A DNA stretch of 64,000 bases from Adiantum capillus-veneris (GCA_014529385.2 CM043954.1:97552247-97616246), one strand, 5' to 3'. Positions 1-10,510 are shown, numbered from the stretch's first letter. The notes: a model not told the origin generated them from the letters alone. Numbers and translations: made by a program.

Positions 1-1551
1 AAAATCCACCGCTTTCTTAATGCCAAAGGCCTCTACAAAGACATTTTTACAAATGCCTACACACCTAGCCTTGCTATTGTTTGCCATCTTGACTTTGATT
101 TCAGGTGTCTCATGGATGTGCATGCCTAGTCTTTGCATGAGTCCCTCTGTCATGATGCAAATTTGTGCACCCCCATCCACTAGACCTTTCCTAACCAATC
201 TTCCTTTGATGTAACAGTCTAGCACCGGTGTAATGTCCTCATTCATTTCAGCTTGTGCAATTTTTACAACAGGCACACTCTCTTTTACCTTTCTCCTAGT
301 GCTAACTGCCTTTGTTAAATCCCTCCTAATTTGTGGGCATAATGCAAGAAACTGAGGCCATGAGATATCAGGACCCTTACCTCGCATGTCTTCCAACAGG
401 TTGTATGGAGCCATACCATGTCCAAGAGGGAAGTCTTGGAGATTGATACGACGTCGAGTCCTCTTAGCTTCCTTGGTCTCCTTTGCCTTCTTGCCTTGTC
501 CATGGTCACTCTGTGATGTGACTCCTTCTTTCTCTTTACCTTTCCCTCGGCCACGCTTAATGCCATTGGCTTCCATGTCAACCTCATTTGAATTTGTCAC
601 CTCTACCACATGCACATTTGGATCTAGCAAAGCTGAAACTCCTTCTACCCCTTGTGGAGGTGGTCTTGGTCCATTTGGCCTTTGTAGAAGCCTTGGTTGT
701 TGACCAGCTCCTTCTCCTGCATTCATCACTGGGTAATTCAAGTTAGGTCTCCCTGGCTCTCCACGGGGCCAAGGACAATTATACATCCCATGTCCAGACT
801 CTCCGCAATTCCAACATTGCAAGACTCTCCTAGTTCGTGGCTCTCTCTCTTCTGACTTCTTTGCTTGTCCCTTTGGACCTACAGCTTGTGCAAGGTGAAT
901 TGACAGGCTGCTTAAAGATTCATTGAACTTCTCAATCACTTCAGCCGTTACCTCAGGAAGCTCCCTAGATGTTGATGCTTGTGACTTACCTTTGGGTCTA
1001 AGACCTTCTATTGGAACCTCTCCCCTTAAGCACTTGAGTTTCCTATACTTCTCAGCAGCCCTAGTTTCCGCTGCATCAAAAGTAGCAGGTGCACGCGCCT
1101 CAACTTTTACCTTAAGGTCAGGAAAGAGTCCGGCTATGAACCTCTCCTTCTTTAAAAATTATGCACCATCACCAGGGTTAGCAACATTTCGTATCCATAG
1201 AGCCCAAAGACGTAGAAACTCTTGCTTGTACAAGTAGTAGTCATCTAAGTCTTTTTGCTTATGAGAAACGATGTCTTGCCATAGTTTTTGAGTGTTTTGG
1301 GGATCAAAGAAGTATCTCTTAAAACGATTCAAAACTTCTGTGTAATTCCCCTTAACTTCCTCAGGCAAAGAGTCAAACCAAGTACTAGCATCTTTCCTAA
1401 GGACCACCTCAAACATTTCTACACGTTCTTGATCGGTTACTATCCTCTTGATACGGCAAGACATCTTGAAATTTGCTAAAAATAATTCTGCATCCTCTCC
1501 AGGCTCTCCAAAGAAAAGAGGATATCCAGACATTTGGCGTTGGCTCTCCAT
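1..1551 (-). pseudogene. gag-pro: Ty3/gypsy gag-protease (element G1), cut by window edge
   Basis: Reads leftward from ATG at 1551 in one frame to the window edge, broken by a single TAA at 1159-1161. The first 130 residues are a plant retrotransposon gag domain (FFGEPGEDAELFLANFKM, then WFDSLPEEV). The same frame continues past the stop with FLKKERFIAGLFPDLK, a CCHC zinc knuckle (CWNCGESGHGMYNC, 775-816) that would bind element RNA, a basic Lys/Arg-rich linker (about 430-600) and an aspartic protease start at about 110-215 (LVDGGAQICIM). The DGGA active site in place of DTGA is common in plant gypsy elements. The stop lies inside gag, so I infer a recent loss of function, or readthrough. Reverse transcriptase would lie left of the window. 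The LTR and primer site are at 3176-5060. Confidence 0.85.
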
Positions 1552-1575
1552 TATTATGAAAGATTACAACACGAG

Positions 1576-2040
1576 TTACAATAAGGGATACAATAGAGAT
1601 TTAGAACCACTCACCCTGCAAGTAAGAAAATACCACTCTAGGTTTTCTTCTTCAAAACAAAAGGTCTCGATTTGTTTGATCAAAACAAAAGGTAGACTAT
1701 TGATGAGCTCTAAGAAGGGTTGAAATTCTTCAAAGCTAAGGCGATAAACAGAAATCTCTAGAACTTCATTTTCTGGATCCAAAAGAGTAACCACGTCCCA
1801 AGTGATAAATTGCACTTGTTCTACAATTCCCAACGCACAAGCGGTTTGTATAAAAACTAGATCTTCATGCTCGTCGAAGGCCGTGAGAAAGTAGCAATTG
1901 ACTAGGAGCTCCTTTCCTTCGAGTTCTACACAGTCGGAGTGAGGCAACCTTCTCACAATTTCATAAAGAACATCCTCATCAAGTCCAATCAAGTTTGCAA
2001 GATTTAAAGACTCCACTTGTGCTACAAAATTCCTGGACAA
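1576..2040 (-). CDS. Unknown retroelement-borne ORF, second of a tandem pair
   Basis: A 154-residue ORF between the element's 5' LTR and gag on the gag strand, ending 25 bp before the gag ATG. I do not recognise a family. It aligns over most of its length with the ORF at 2087-2641: shared blocks are LPH near residue 33, FIQxxCALxxVxxVxF in the middle, and YRLSFEEFQPFLELINSLPF against HRLTFGEFFPHLRLINSLPF near the C-terminus. The pair therefore comes from one duplication. The N-terminal stretch (LDEDVLYEIVRRLPH) loosely resembles an F-box helix, but this is not enough to call it one. Tat/Ogre gypsy elements are known to carry an extra ORF of unknown role before gag, which is the best context here. 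It could instead be a captured host fragment. Confidence 0.5.
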   Translation of the reverse strand: MSRNFVAQVESLNLANLIGLDEDVLYEIVRRLPHSDCVELEGKELLVNCYFLTAFDEHEDLVFIQTACALGIVEQVQFITWDVVTLLDPENEVLEISVYRLSFEEFQPFLELINSLPFVLIKQIETFCFEEENLEWYFLTCRVSGSKSLLYPLL

Positions 2041-2086
2041 AAAATCCTTAGGATTATGGTTAAATCATTCAAAAGCATAAAGAGAT

Positions 2087-2641
2087 TTACAATGTCTCTA
2101 TGAACAAAGTGTCATAGAAAGTAGAGAAGGATGAGAATTTATACAAATTTGCAATCTTCTCTATGCTCTCTTTATCAAGACAAGCTCTGAATAGCTCCCT
2201 ATCTCCTTTGTTGAAAGCGAAAGGAAGACTATTAATAAGACGCAAATGAGGGAAAAATTCACCAAATGTGAGTCTATGAAGCATGAACTGTGGCCGCAAG
2301 TTTCCTGAAGAGTCTTCCTCAATGGTGAAATGCACTCGCCAAACGCCAAATTTCACTCTATTTACCAATCTTAGGGCACACACTAGTTGGATGAATGCGC
2401 AGTCTTCCTTAGTGCCCAACAACAAGAGGAAAATGGAATCCACGCGTAGGACCTTCCGTCTTAACTTCACCACCCTCTTGTTATGAGGGAGACACCTTAC
2501 TACTTGCTCCTGCAACTCAATTGGTAATAGAGTTAGATCCCTAAGGATTGAACTTTCACTGCACACACACTCCAAGTTAGAACAAATGATCGTTTTTTTG
2601 TTTCTTGTAACAACTTGGACGAAGAAAAAACAAGCATACAC
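2087..2641 (-). CDS. Unknown retroelement-borne ORF, first of a tandem pair
   Basis: A 184-residue ORF, paralogous to the one at 1576-2040. The first 30 residues may not be translated; the conserved part begins at about residue 34 (LTLLPIELQEQVVRCLPH). Conserved blocks are FIQLVCALRLVNRVKFGVWR and HRLTFGEFFPHLRLINSLPF. The C-terminal tail (KESIEKIANLYKFSSF) has no partner in the other copy. No catalytic motif, signal peptide or membrane segment is visible. It sits upstream of gag in element G1 and is missing from the related element G2, where the 2668-2886-like ORF is followed almost directly by gag. It is probably part of the element's accessory 5' region; function unknown. Confidence 0.5.
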   Translation of the reverse strand: MYACFFFVQVVTRNKKTIICSNLECVCSESSILRDLTLLPIELQEQVVRCLPHNKRVVKLRRKVLRVDSIFLLLLGTKEDCAFIQLVCALRLVNRVKFGVWRVHFTIEEDSSGNLRPQFMLHRLTFGEFFPHLRLINSLPFAFNKGDRELFRACLDKESIEKIANLYKFSSFSTFYDTLFIETL

Positions 2642-2667
2642 ACTATTTTGCCAGGCTGCACTTCATT

Positions 2668-2886
2668 TTAAAATAAAATGAACACATGTACATCAAAAGA
2701 AGTGTGGTAGTTGATGAGAGGTAGAATGACAGGGTTTGGTGATGCAAGAATTTCTCCTACTCTTTGGGCACCAAACATGAACACCATACGTTGTTGAAAA
2801 TGGATTTTCCTACTAATTTCAATGTTTATTCTAATGTGTGGAGTGAAATGGAAGGGGAAAACCTCTATTCCTGGGCCATTATCCAT
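2668..2886 (-). CDS. Small leader ORF of the G1/G2 gypsy family (module M2)
   Basis: A 72-residue ORF with core RKIHFQQRMVFMFGAQRVGE and a hydrophobic end (DVHVFILF). It aligns with the next ORF upstream (2908-3105; shared ILPLI, SxDVxxFxLF) and, much more closely, with an ORF at 12404-12676 in the second copy of this family. Keeping an open frame in two diverged copies hints at coding or at limited decay time. No known domain. It could be an exon of a longer leader protein, since the reading ends shortly before the 2087-2641 ORF. Confidence 0.45.
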   Translation of the reverse strand: MDNGPGIEVFPFHFTPHIRINIEISRKIHFQQRMVFMFGAQRVGEILASPNPVILPLINYHTSFDVHVFILF

Positions 2887-2907
2887 GGTCTATGCATGAC
2901 CTAATGC

Positions 2908-3105
2908 TTAAAACAAAACAAAAATATAGACGTCCAAACTAAGGTCGTACCTAATGAGAGGCAAAATAAAAGGATTTACTAAAGCGTTTATCTCGGCCAA
3001 CCTAAGAGGACCTAAAATTCTACGAATGACACGTTGAAATTGCAACTTAGTACTAACAATTATGTGTACCTTTTGCCTTGCAATGGGAATGAAGGGATCA
3101 TACAA
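2908..3105 (-). CDS. Small leader ORF of the G1/G2 gypsy family (module M1)
   Basis: A 65-residue ORF closest to the primer-site-like motif. It ends in LSLDVYIFVLF, parallel to the end of the neighbouring ORF at 2668-2886, so modules M1 and M2 look like an ancient duplication. A homologous but broken stretch is present in G2 at 12720-12900. No domain recognised and no known function. Confidence 0.4.
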   Translation of the reverse strand: MYDPFIPIARQKVHIIVSTKLQFQRVIRRILGPLRLAEINALVNPFILPLIRYDLSLDVYIFVLF

Positions 3106-3175
3106 ATTTTCGTGATTCGTGCAAACTACTTGACTATGCTAAAGGTTGATTCTACACAAAAATACACAGGCCGTT

Positions 3176-3192
3176 CCTCAGTGGGGGCACCA
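3176..3192 (-). other. Primer-binding-site-like motif of gypsy element G1
   Basis: On the minus strand the sequence TGGTGCCCCCACTGAGG lies three bases inside a CA-ending boundary (LTR end at 3196), where a tRNA primer-binding site is expected in an element transcribed leftward. The start TGG fits the CCA tail of a tRNA. I cannot name the tRNA. A diverged version sits at the same place in G2 (12916-12935). Confidence 0.5.
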
Positions 3193-3457
3193 ATTTGAGG
3201 CGGTCCGGGGCGGGAAACAAGAAGAGTGGCCTCTAGACACCCTTCAAGGCTCCCGTGCTGCTCAATGGGGCTGGGGCACAACACAACACAAACCAAAACA
3301 ACAAACCCACAGCCAAATCCCAACTACAAAAGGGGCACCACCTAGTTTAAGAGCGAACTAGGACGCAAAAGAGGAGAATCGTTAGAGCAACCCACAAACA
3401 AGCAAGGAATTTACACTAACCCTAACACCAATGGAACACTCTTACACACTAAAACAC

Positions 3458-3460
<3 letters not shown>

Positions 3461-3491
<31 letters not shown>
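3461..3491. repeat. (GA)n microsatellite inside the G1 LTR
   Basis: About 15 GA units followed by a G-rich stretch. A shorter GA-rich run sits at the corresponding place in the G3 LTR (about 45668-45693), so the tract was probably present in the ancestral LTR and expanded. Confidence 0.95.
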
Positions 3492-3495
<4 letters not shown>

Positions 3496-4075
3496 GGGAG
3501 GGGGTGCTTGTTGCATTAATACCTTCTTACGAATCTGTCATGACAAATCAAGTGAGATTAGTATTTGTTCAACATAGCTTGCGTAAATTTCACCACAACA
3601 CATCACAAGAAAAGCCACCCCAATCACTGTCTTAAGGCCAGGGGAGTCCTCTCCACCCTGTCGCCCTCTTACAGTATGTGGGATTTATGGCTAGATTGAT
3701 GACAACACCAGAGACAAGCTATCAAGAACTTAACAAAAAACACCAAGACACTTACGCATCATTGTTGTCCATTACTTCACGTTGGAAGGGAGACAAAGTA
3801 TCCAAGCTTAGTCCAAGTCCACCCTCCTTGATTCAGCAAATGTTGGGCTTACACTAGTAGGAGAAATGATAGATTTCCTACTCTCAATTGAATTATCACT
3901 CTCTCTCTTACAATGGCATAGAGTTCCCTTGCTAATCCCCTATTACAACACATGCACATGCATAAGACAATGAGCTTCCACGCAAGAGCTCCTTCTAGAG
4001 AGGTTGAGCTTGGCTTCTCAAGCTATAGCATAGTGCTCTTGCTTATGGCTCCCCCTTTTGTGCTAGCTACACCCT

Positions 4076-4084
4076 CCTTTTATA
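4076..4084 (-). promoter_or_regulatory. Putative TATA box of the G1 LTR
   Basis: The minus strand reads GCTATAAAAGGAGGG, a near-consensus plant TATA box. Transcription would begin about 30 bp lower in coordinate and run through R-U5 toward the primer site at 3192 and gag. Related LTRs have TATA boxes in the same orientation at 13161 and 46011. Confidence 0.5.
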
Positions 4085-5060
4085 GCAATTTTGAAGGCTA
4101 GGGTTACTCCTCTAACCATGGTTGGGTTAGATTTTCATCAATTTATCTAATTTCTTTTGCTTGGAATTATCAAGAAGTTGGTGGGGAAAGAGAGAGGAGA
4201 GAAATGGAGGTGATAGGACTTTTCATAGTGGGTTAGTGTTAGTAGAGTTAGTATTAATTTACAAATGGAATTGGATATTTACAATGGGAGTATCCATGTA
4301 GGATACAAATAAGGAAGAAAAACTCTTAAGAGGTAAGAAAAGGTGGATTTCTTACAAGGTTGATGCTCCAAGTGTCTTGAGTAGGGCCAATTTTGACGCT
4401 TGTTGACGGTCCACTAGCTTTGACGGTACATTTTTTCTCCACTCTTGACCTTCCTTGAGAGACAAGGTAATTGAAGCTGAGTAATCAACCACCATGATGC
4501 TATCTTTTAAGAGAAGAGGCTGAATTTTGTGGTTTTTTATAGATATGGGTAATTTGGAGGAGGAAAAATGAGACTAGGTGGTCAATTTTGGAATGGAATT
4601 GTGTGTGGGAAGTATGAGTTCACCATGGTTTCTCTTATTCTTCAAGGTTGAGGAGAAGGTGAGTAGGGTGCAGAGAGGAGTGGTGAGAGAGGTGGGGATG
4701 ATGAGTAGAGAAGTGTGTGTGAAAGAGGAAAGTGATAAAGTGGAAGAGAGAGTGTGGCTGCATAGCATGGGAAAACTGGGGTCCACTAATAAAATCATAG
4801 CTCACAGCTCGTAGCTCAAAAAAATATGAAAAACTTTGAGGCAAAATTTCAGCCCACGAGCTACAACTTTTGTTTGTATCACCTTTTCAAATTTGGAGAG
4901 CAAGTGAACTTTAAAAATTCAGCAAAACCCACCATTTTTTTCCACTGCACAAGGTCCTTGTGGGGTCCTTCTTTGGATGATTCTTTTGAATACCTCCAAG
5001 AGTGAACCCTCCATAGTGCATGTATGCATGCCACCTACCCTTGACCTTATTTGGTAGGTC

Positions 5061-5802
5061 TATAATTGAAGATGTTGTTGAGATTATGATATAAGTGAAT
5101 AGTACAACTAAGAAAATCAAATATTGAGGGGTCTAAAAAATATGTACATGTCAAATATAAATAATATAAGTGGAAAAAATATAAAGGGGTCAAAAGAAAT
5201 CTCTCTCATTATGAGGCTACCATAAAAAGATAAATATTTTTGGTGTTCTAATTTTTTAGAAAAAAAACAAAAACAAAAACAAAATAGATGTAGGAAGGGA
5301 AAAATCACAATAGTGAAAAAATATACACATAAATAAAACTAGTTTTTTTGGATTTTTGTTGGGGTGGAGTTACACCAAATATAAGAGAAGCTTACATGAA
5401 AATATTTCTATATGGAATAAAGAGTATGAAAAATGGTAAGAAAAAATTGTGGTAATGGTGAGGCAATGTACAGAGCATAAATAACACACACCTAGGTAGA
5501 AATATTTAAATAAATACCAAAATAATTATGAAAAAATCTTTTATTTAGGCCCTATATACAAAGAAATATTTACATACGCATGGGCCATAATATACTTATA
5601 TTTTTTAATTTTTTTAGTTTTTTTGGCTCAACTAGCCCAATGACTAGCTAATTGAGGGTTTTTTAAGAAGATATGGGAAAAGTCCCGTGACTCACGCACG
5701 CCTATGTACAGTGAAATGGTAGGGATAGCCACAGTGTTTGGGTGATTTTGGTAGGGTGAGGTAACTCACTGTGGCAATTACAAAGAGCCGAAAAACGGCT
5801 AT
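5061..5802. other. AT-rich stretch without a recognisable gene
   Basis: Low-complexity A/T runs and no credible coding sequence. Two small inverted repeats are visible near the right end: GCCACAGTG and CACTGTGGC flanking about 30 bp (5729-5775), and AGCCG-AAAAA-CGGCT (about 5786-5800). The second touches the breakpoint with the copia remnant that follows. Confidence 0.6.
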
Positions 5803-6050
5803 CAGCATGTTGAGGTGCATTACCACTATGTCAGGGAGAGGCCTCAGCAGGAGAGATCAGCTTGGCTTATGTGCCAACATAGAACAACCTTGCAGATCTT
5901 TTCACAAAGACATTGTCTTGTGAGAAGTTCGAAGCTTTCCACAAAGCTTTGGTCTTACTCCCCTTTGTGGACTGATCATGTCCTCAAGGCATGGAAATTC
6001 CCTTTACTCATGTGCCAGCTCTTGTTCACCGCATCACTCCAGGAGGGATT
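5803..6050 (+). pseudogene. Copia RNase H end, truncated remnant (C1 family)
   Basis: Begins abruptly inside RNase H at VEVHYHYVRER, the conserved late motif HIEVHYHYVRERL of this family, then shifts frame and reaches the family's terminal LLPFVD before a stop. A purine-rich tract (AGGAGGGATT) precedes the LTR. Everything upstream of the RNase H tail is missing, and the start abuts unrelated AT-rich DNA. It cannot encode an active protein. Its value is that its adjoining LTR keeps the terminal TGTTACC that is altered or lost in the C1 LTRs. Confidence 0.85.
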
Positions 6051-6277
6051 TGTTACCATATACATGTGGTAATGATTTGTGTAAACACACTAAGACCGTC
6101 GGGGCATTTTTTCCCTCTTTAGGAGGATTTTTCCCCTGTGCATTGTATATACGCCCATTCATTCTAGGGCTATCTATCTTTCCATTGCACACTAAGTAAT
6201 ACACTCTCAGTTGTGTGCCTTGAGCTTCCTTCATCTTCTCCAAGCTGTGTGTGTTTTCTGCAATCCTAATTCCAACA
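6051..6277 (+). mobile_element. Copia 3' LTR, 227 bp, complete
   Basis: Runs from TGTTACCATATACATGTGG to CCTAATTCCAACA, giving matched TGTT...AACA ends. The same LTR occurs at 21773-21986, 26022-26207 and 55550-55774 (reverse). It directly follows a polypurine tract. After it comes unrelated sequence (ATAAGAGACT), so the right end is the element edge. Confidence 0.88.
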
Positions 6278-6764
6278 ATAAGAGACTACTTCTTATATCT
6301 CACATTATAGAGATGTTATCTTCAAGTTGGAGGGTCTAGATTCCTTTCACCATGTGTGAGTGTTAATTTGCAGGTTAAATCCTGAGCTTAAGAAGCACAC
6401 TAAAACCTAGGATCCCAAATCTCTCAAGAAAGCTATAGTGCAGGTTCATATCCATGATGATCTAGATAAAAAAACATTGCAAAGCACACACATGCATGAT
6501 ACTTAAAATGCACATCGGTCTCATTTTCATAATGAGAGGAAAATTGGGGTAGCATAATTTGATGCATCCAAAAAGCCCAAGGGCCCTCAAGGCCATGTGA
6601 CAAGTGAGGATTTTGAAAAGGCAACGAGGGATAATTATGTTTTGATTTCTTGAGAAGTGGACATGGAAAAAAGCATTGTCCTAACACAAAATCTACTTCC
6701 TTGAGCAAGAAAAAAGCTGTACAAATGATGCAACTACTTCCCCTTAAATCCTCATTTTATCCTA
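6278..6764. other. No recognisable feature
   Basis: Mixed-composition DNA between the copia LTR and the G5 protease relic. Short ORFs on the minus strand have no family features. It may be decayed gag of G5, but I cannot show this. Confidence 0.5.
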
Positions 6765-7110
6765 ATGTGTTGTGCACATGACTGTTTTATTATGGCCTCT
6801 ATGTGGCAACCAGCTTTTGGACCACACGAGCTTGTGAGAATGCATGGGTCTATGAAAGATCACAAGGTGAGAATCCTAGTAGATGATAGTGCCTCTCCTA
6901 ATTTCAATGAGGACAAGTTGGTGAAAGGTCTCAATCTTCCACAAACCCCTAGTTCCCAGCATTACAAAGGTAGCTATGATAAATGTCCATGATATTGAAG
7001 TGTGGGATACACAAGTAAAAGGGATATCACTTGAGATTTAGGGTATCAAAAAACCTTGGATTTTAAAGTCATGAATATGGATAGAGAAAATGTGGTGTTA
7101 AGTCGATAGG
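6765..7110 (+). pseudogene. Gypsy element G5, aspartic protease relic
   Basis: A 75-residue stretch reads MHGSMKDHKVRILVDDSASP followed by NFNEDKLVKGLNLP, the usual layout of a plant gypsy retropepsin (beta strand, D-S/T-x-A active site, then NFI...L). Here the active site reads DDSA. After a stop the reading continues as VHDIEVWDTQVKGIS and, frame-shifted, FKVMNMDRENVVL, corresponding to the later protease strands. It is the first recognisable part of a plus-strand gypsy whose RT, RNase H and integrase relics follow up to 11.7 kb. Confidence 0.6.
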
Positions 7111-8677
7111 GTTAGCAGTAAATTCGTTATAACATGACACTTTTATGTCCTCTTAACCCAGAAATTTGCTAGAATTATTGCAAGGCATGCTAATGAGGTC
7201 GTAGAGTGTTTGATACCCACAAAGATAGATTATGAGATGAAAAAAAACTGGGAATATTTTTGGTCTATGGATTCTAGCTCTAGAATTCTCTTATATAAGC
7301 AGTTTCTCCAACCTAAACTTTGCCAAGAAAATATGTGTTGTTTTTGTCCATTTCTCATAAAATATGCCATGGAACACCATAAATTGCATTTTAGTGAGTC
7401 CTAGGGTGGTACATAAATAGCCTTCATCATTATAAATGTATTCTAATGCTTCCAATGCATGAATACTCTATGTATTTGAGGTTATGGGATATTTATAAAA
7501 ATGGTGCCATACATATTTATGGACAAATTTTATAATTTGATCAATTTTTTGGCAATGTATATGAAATAGAAAGGCAAGATGTGCATACAGACTCATCACT
7601 ATATATTGCATCTTTCTTGAGCTTTGAGACATCTAATATCCAAAACAGGTAACAATACAATGTAAGAAAATATTATATTTTACCAAAATCAGAGTAATTT
7701 TGAGTTAGATATGTATTATGACCAATATTTCTCATTTTCTTCAATAAACATGGTCAACTTTTATCTTAGGTCCAAACCTAAGCATACACTACCAATTTGG
7801 CTACAAGTACATACTTTTCAAAGAGATTGAGGTCGCCATAATGTGGAAGCCATTATGTTCATTTGCGCGATTTTTATGCTTTGTAATAATGTCTAGAATT
7901 TTCATAAGAGAACCTGTTTGGATATTTTTTCATGCTTTGTGGGTGTTAATATGGAGATGAATTACCCAGATGTATTGATATAAAGCATGTATGTATGTAA
8001 ATACAGGTGTATTCATGTAAACAGTGATGAGATGCAGAATACAAAAAATATAACTTTTTTGTACTTAATTGTATGCACAATCAAAAAAAACATGCGGCTA
8101 TACAAACCTTTTACTTACATTAGGAACCCATGAAAGTTGATGGAAAAAATAGATTGATTGCTTGAAAAGATCTCTATGTGGTGTAGCACGGGATTAATTG
8201 TAAAATACATTGTTTTTAGTCGAATGCAGCTCTACATTGGCTTTCGAAGATTATCATTACCTAGGAATCACATAATATGCATGTTACTTATTTTTTCCAT
8301 GTAGAGTGGGTTCTTAGTATCAATCTCATGTAAGGACACTTTAAACTTCACACATACACAAGGAGTATTGAATTTATTTTCAAAACCTCTAATGACACTT
8401 TTATGTGTTGTTATGTTACTAAACTAGGGCTAAAAGGGCCATCATTACATCGTAGCTATGAGCATAATAGTCTAATGTTTGAATACAATGTGGTGAACGT
8501 GTTGTTGTTGAGGAAAAAGGATGTGCCTTCCCCACCATTTATTTGTACGACCAAGCTTATGAAGCTTTCTTCTGATGATAAAATAGAAGAGCTCCTTTTT
8601 TGTTACTGTTTGTGTCATTTTTTATCAAATGTTGGCAAGACTTCACTTATGGTTGATGATTCCTAAAATCTTAATGC
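7111..8677 (+). other. Degenerate interior of G5 or an old insertion
   Basis: AT-rich, stop-filled DNA between the protease and RT relics. The distance is far longer than the usual protease-RT spacing, which suggests an insertion that has itself decayed. An 87-residue ORF at 8403-8666 has no recognisable domain. No terminal repeats found by eye. Confidence 0.4.
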
Positions 8678-9686
8678 TTCTTCTTATCTTTCCTCTCTTT
8701 GATACTTCTTTGTCACCACAACAAGAAAATGTTTGCTAGTCAATTAAAAGAACTTCTAATGGAATACACATTTGTATTTCCCAAAGATTTACCTCTTGGG
8801 CTACCATCAACACGTTCTATGCAACACAGCATAGATGTGGTTATAGATAGTAATACCATTAGTACACACCCAACAAAATGAGTCATATTGAGGCTATTGA
8901 GTGGAACATCAGCTCTTTGAATACCTCAATAGAGGGTTTATTCAACCTAGTTCTTCATCGTGGGTATCTTCTATCCTATTGGTAAGACAAAAAAAGATGG
9001 TAGTACTTGTATGTGTGTCAATTACCCAGGATTGCATACAATTACCATTAAGAATAAGTATCTGTTATACCACAAGTGGATGAGTTGTTAAACAAGATCA
9101 CCCATGCCCATATTTTCACCAAAATAGATCTACAATCAAAGTATTATCAAGTGAAAGTTTGTCTTGTTGATATACCTTAAAGGATTCTTCTCTTTCCTCA
9201 CTTGCTACATCTTTGTCACCACAACAAGTAAATGTTCCTAGTCAATTAAAGGAAATTTGAATGAAATACACATATGTATTTCCCAAAGATTTTCCTCATG
9301 TTACCATCGACACGTTCTATTCAACACGACATATATGTGGTTACAGTTAGTAGTTCCATTAGTAAACCACACTACAAAATAATTCATCTTGAGGCTATTG
9401 AATGGAACATTAGCTTTTTGACTACCTCAATAGAGGGATTATCCAACCTAGTTCTTCATTGTGGGTATCTTTGATTCTATTGGTGAGACCAAGAAAAAGA
9501 TGGTAGTATGTGCATGTGCATCAAATCCCACGGTTTTAGTACGATTACCATTAAGAATAAGTATTTGTTATACAACGAGTGGATGAGTTGCTAGACAAGA
9601 TCACCCATGTCCATATTTTTACCAAAATAGATCTACAATCAAAGTATTATCAAGTACAAATTTGACTTGTTGATATACTTTAAGCT
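8678..9686 (+). repeat. Direct duplication of the G5 RT N-terminal region
   Basis: Two copies of about 505 bp in tandem (about 8678-9183 and 9184-9686). Both contain TTTGTCACCACAACAAG, TATTTCCCAAAGATTT, ACACGTTCTAT, GAGGCTATTGA(A/G)TGGAACAT and CTCAATAGAGGG in the same order and end in CTTGTTGATATAC. Translation gives an RT N-terminus: LLMEYTFVFPKDLPLGLPSTR, IDVV, then VCVNY-like and LLDKITHAH-like segments, broken by stops in both copies. Only the second copy continues into the RT palm, so the first is a dead-end duplicate. Divergence between copies (small indels and substitutions) shows the duplication is not recent. Confidence 0.8.
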
Positions 9687-10510
9687 ACTTTTTGAACAAG
9701 GTTTGGACATTATGAGTTTTTGGTTAAGCCTTTTGGTTTAACCAATCTGCCAACTACTTTCATGAAATTCATAAATAATGTTTTGAAACCATATTTGGAA
9801 GAGTTTTTCATTGTTTTTCTTGATGACATTTTAGTGTATAGTGCATTCTAAGAAGATCACTTAGAACATTTGAAGCAGGTTTTTAATCTAGTGCATCAAC
9901 ACAAATTATATGCTAAGGAAACCAAGTGTCATTTTTGAAAGAATAAATTCACTATTTGGGGCATATAATCTTTTCTACCATACTACATATGGATCAATCC
10001 AAATGGATGTGATCCAAAATAGGCATTCTCCAAAAAAATTAGAAGAGCTCCACATTTTCTTGGGACTTGCAAGTTTCTACCAAAGGTTTATTAAAAACTA
10101 TGCCTAGGTTATTGTTTCTATGACCAACCAATTGAATTTCAAGGGCAACGCATTTCATTGGGGAGATGCTCAACAAAAAAGTTTTGATGCACTTAAGGTC
10201 TCTCTAGCTACTACACCTATCTTAGCTATTGTGGATCCTATGAAACCTTTGTGCTTAAAATAGATGCTAGCAATCAAGTTATTGGGGCAATTCTTCTCCA
10301 GGAAAGTAGACCAATTGCTTTTGAAAGTAAGAAACTTGATTCTACACAACAAAATTATTTTGCTTATGAAAGAAATCTCTATGCAATAGTGTCCACTCTA
10401 AAAATGTGGTGACATTATTTGTATGGTCCTCACTTTGAAATATTGTTTGACCATGAAAGTATAAAGTGCTTTATACAAGAATCTGACTTGGAGGTTCAAA
10501 AGGCCAAGTG
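9687..10510 (+). pseudogene. G5 reverse transcriptase and RNase H relic
   Basis: Continues RT with [17 protein letters not shown], then the catalytic-loop region FLDDILVYS (the plant gypsy FxDDILVYS motif) and KETKCHF. After frameshifts it reads HSPKKLEELHIFLGLASFYQ followed by RFIKNYA (the RT connection) and SFDALKVSLATTPILAIVD. RNase H follows with LKxDASNQVIGAILLQE, PIAFESKKLDSTQQNYFAYE and LYAIVSTLKMW. Many stops and shifts. The element is a non-Tat type gypsy pol by its order RT-RH-INT without a second RNase H. Confidence 0.82.

Larger units (their letters stand above)
3196..5060 (-). mobile_element. Long LTR of gypsy element G1 (left end exact, right end approximate)
   Basis: Homologous in patches and in the same order to 45541-46974: GTGGCCTCTA about 32 bp from the edge, GGGCACCACCTAGT a little further, and cTTCAGCCC...TACAACTTT with an A-rich AACTCAACAAAACC-like block near the far end. 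A good minus-strand TATA box lies at 4076-4084. An interrupted (GA)n tract is at 3461-3491. Open reading frames here are short and unconvincing. The far boundary is a guess, because no clean TG start is visible. Confidence 0.55.

Noticed and set aside
4574-4844. Overlapping ORFs on both strands
   Set aside because: They lie in a purine-rich part of the G1 LTR; the sequences are low-complexity Ser/His/Leu or Glu/Val and match nothing.
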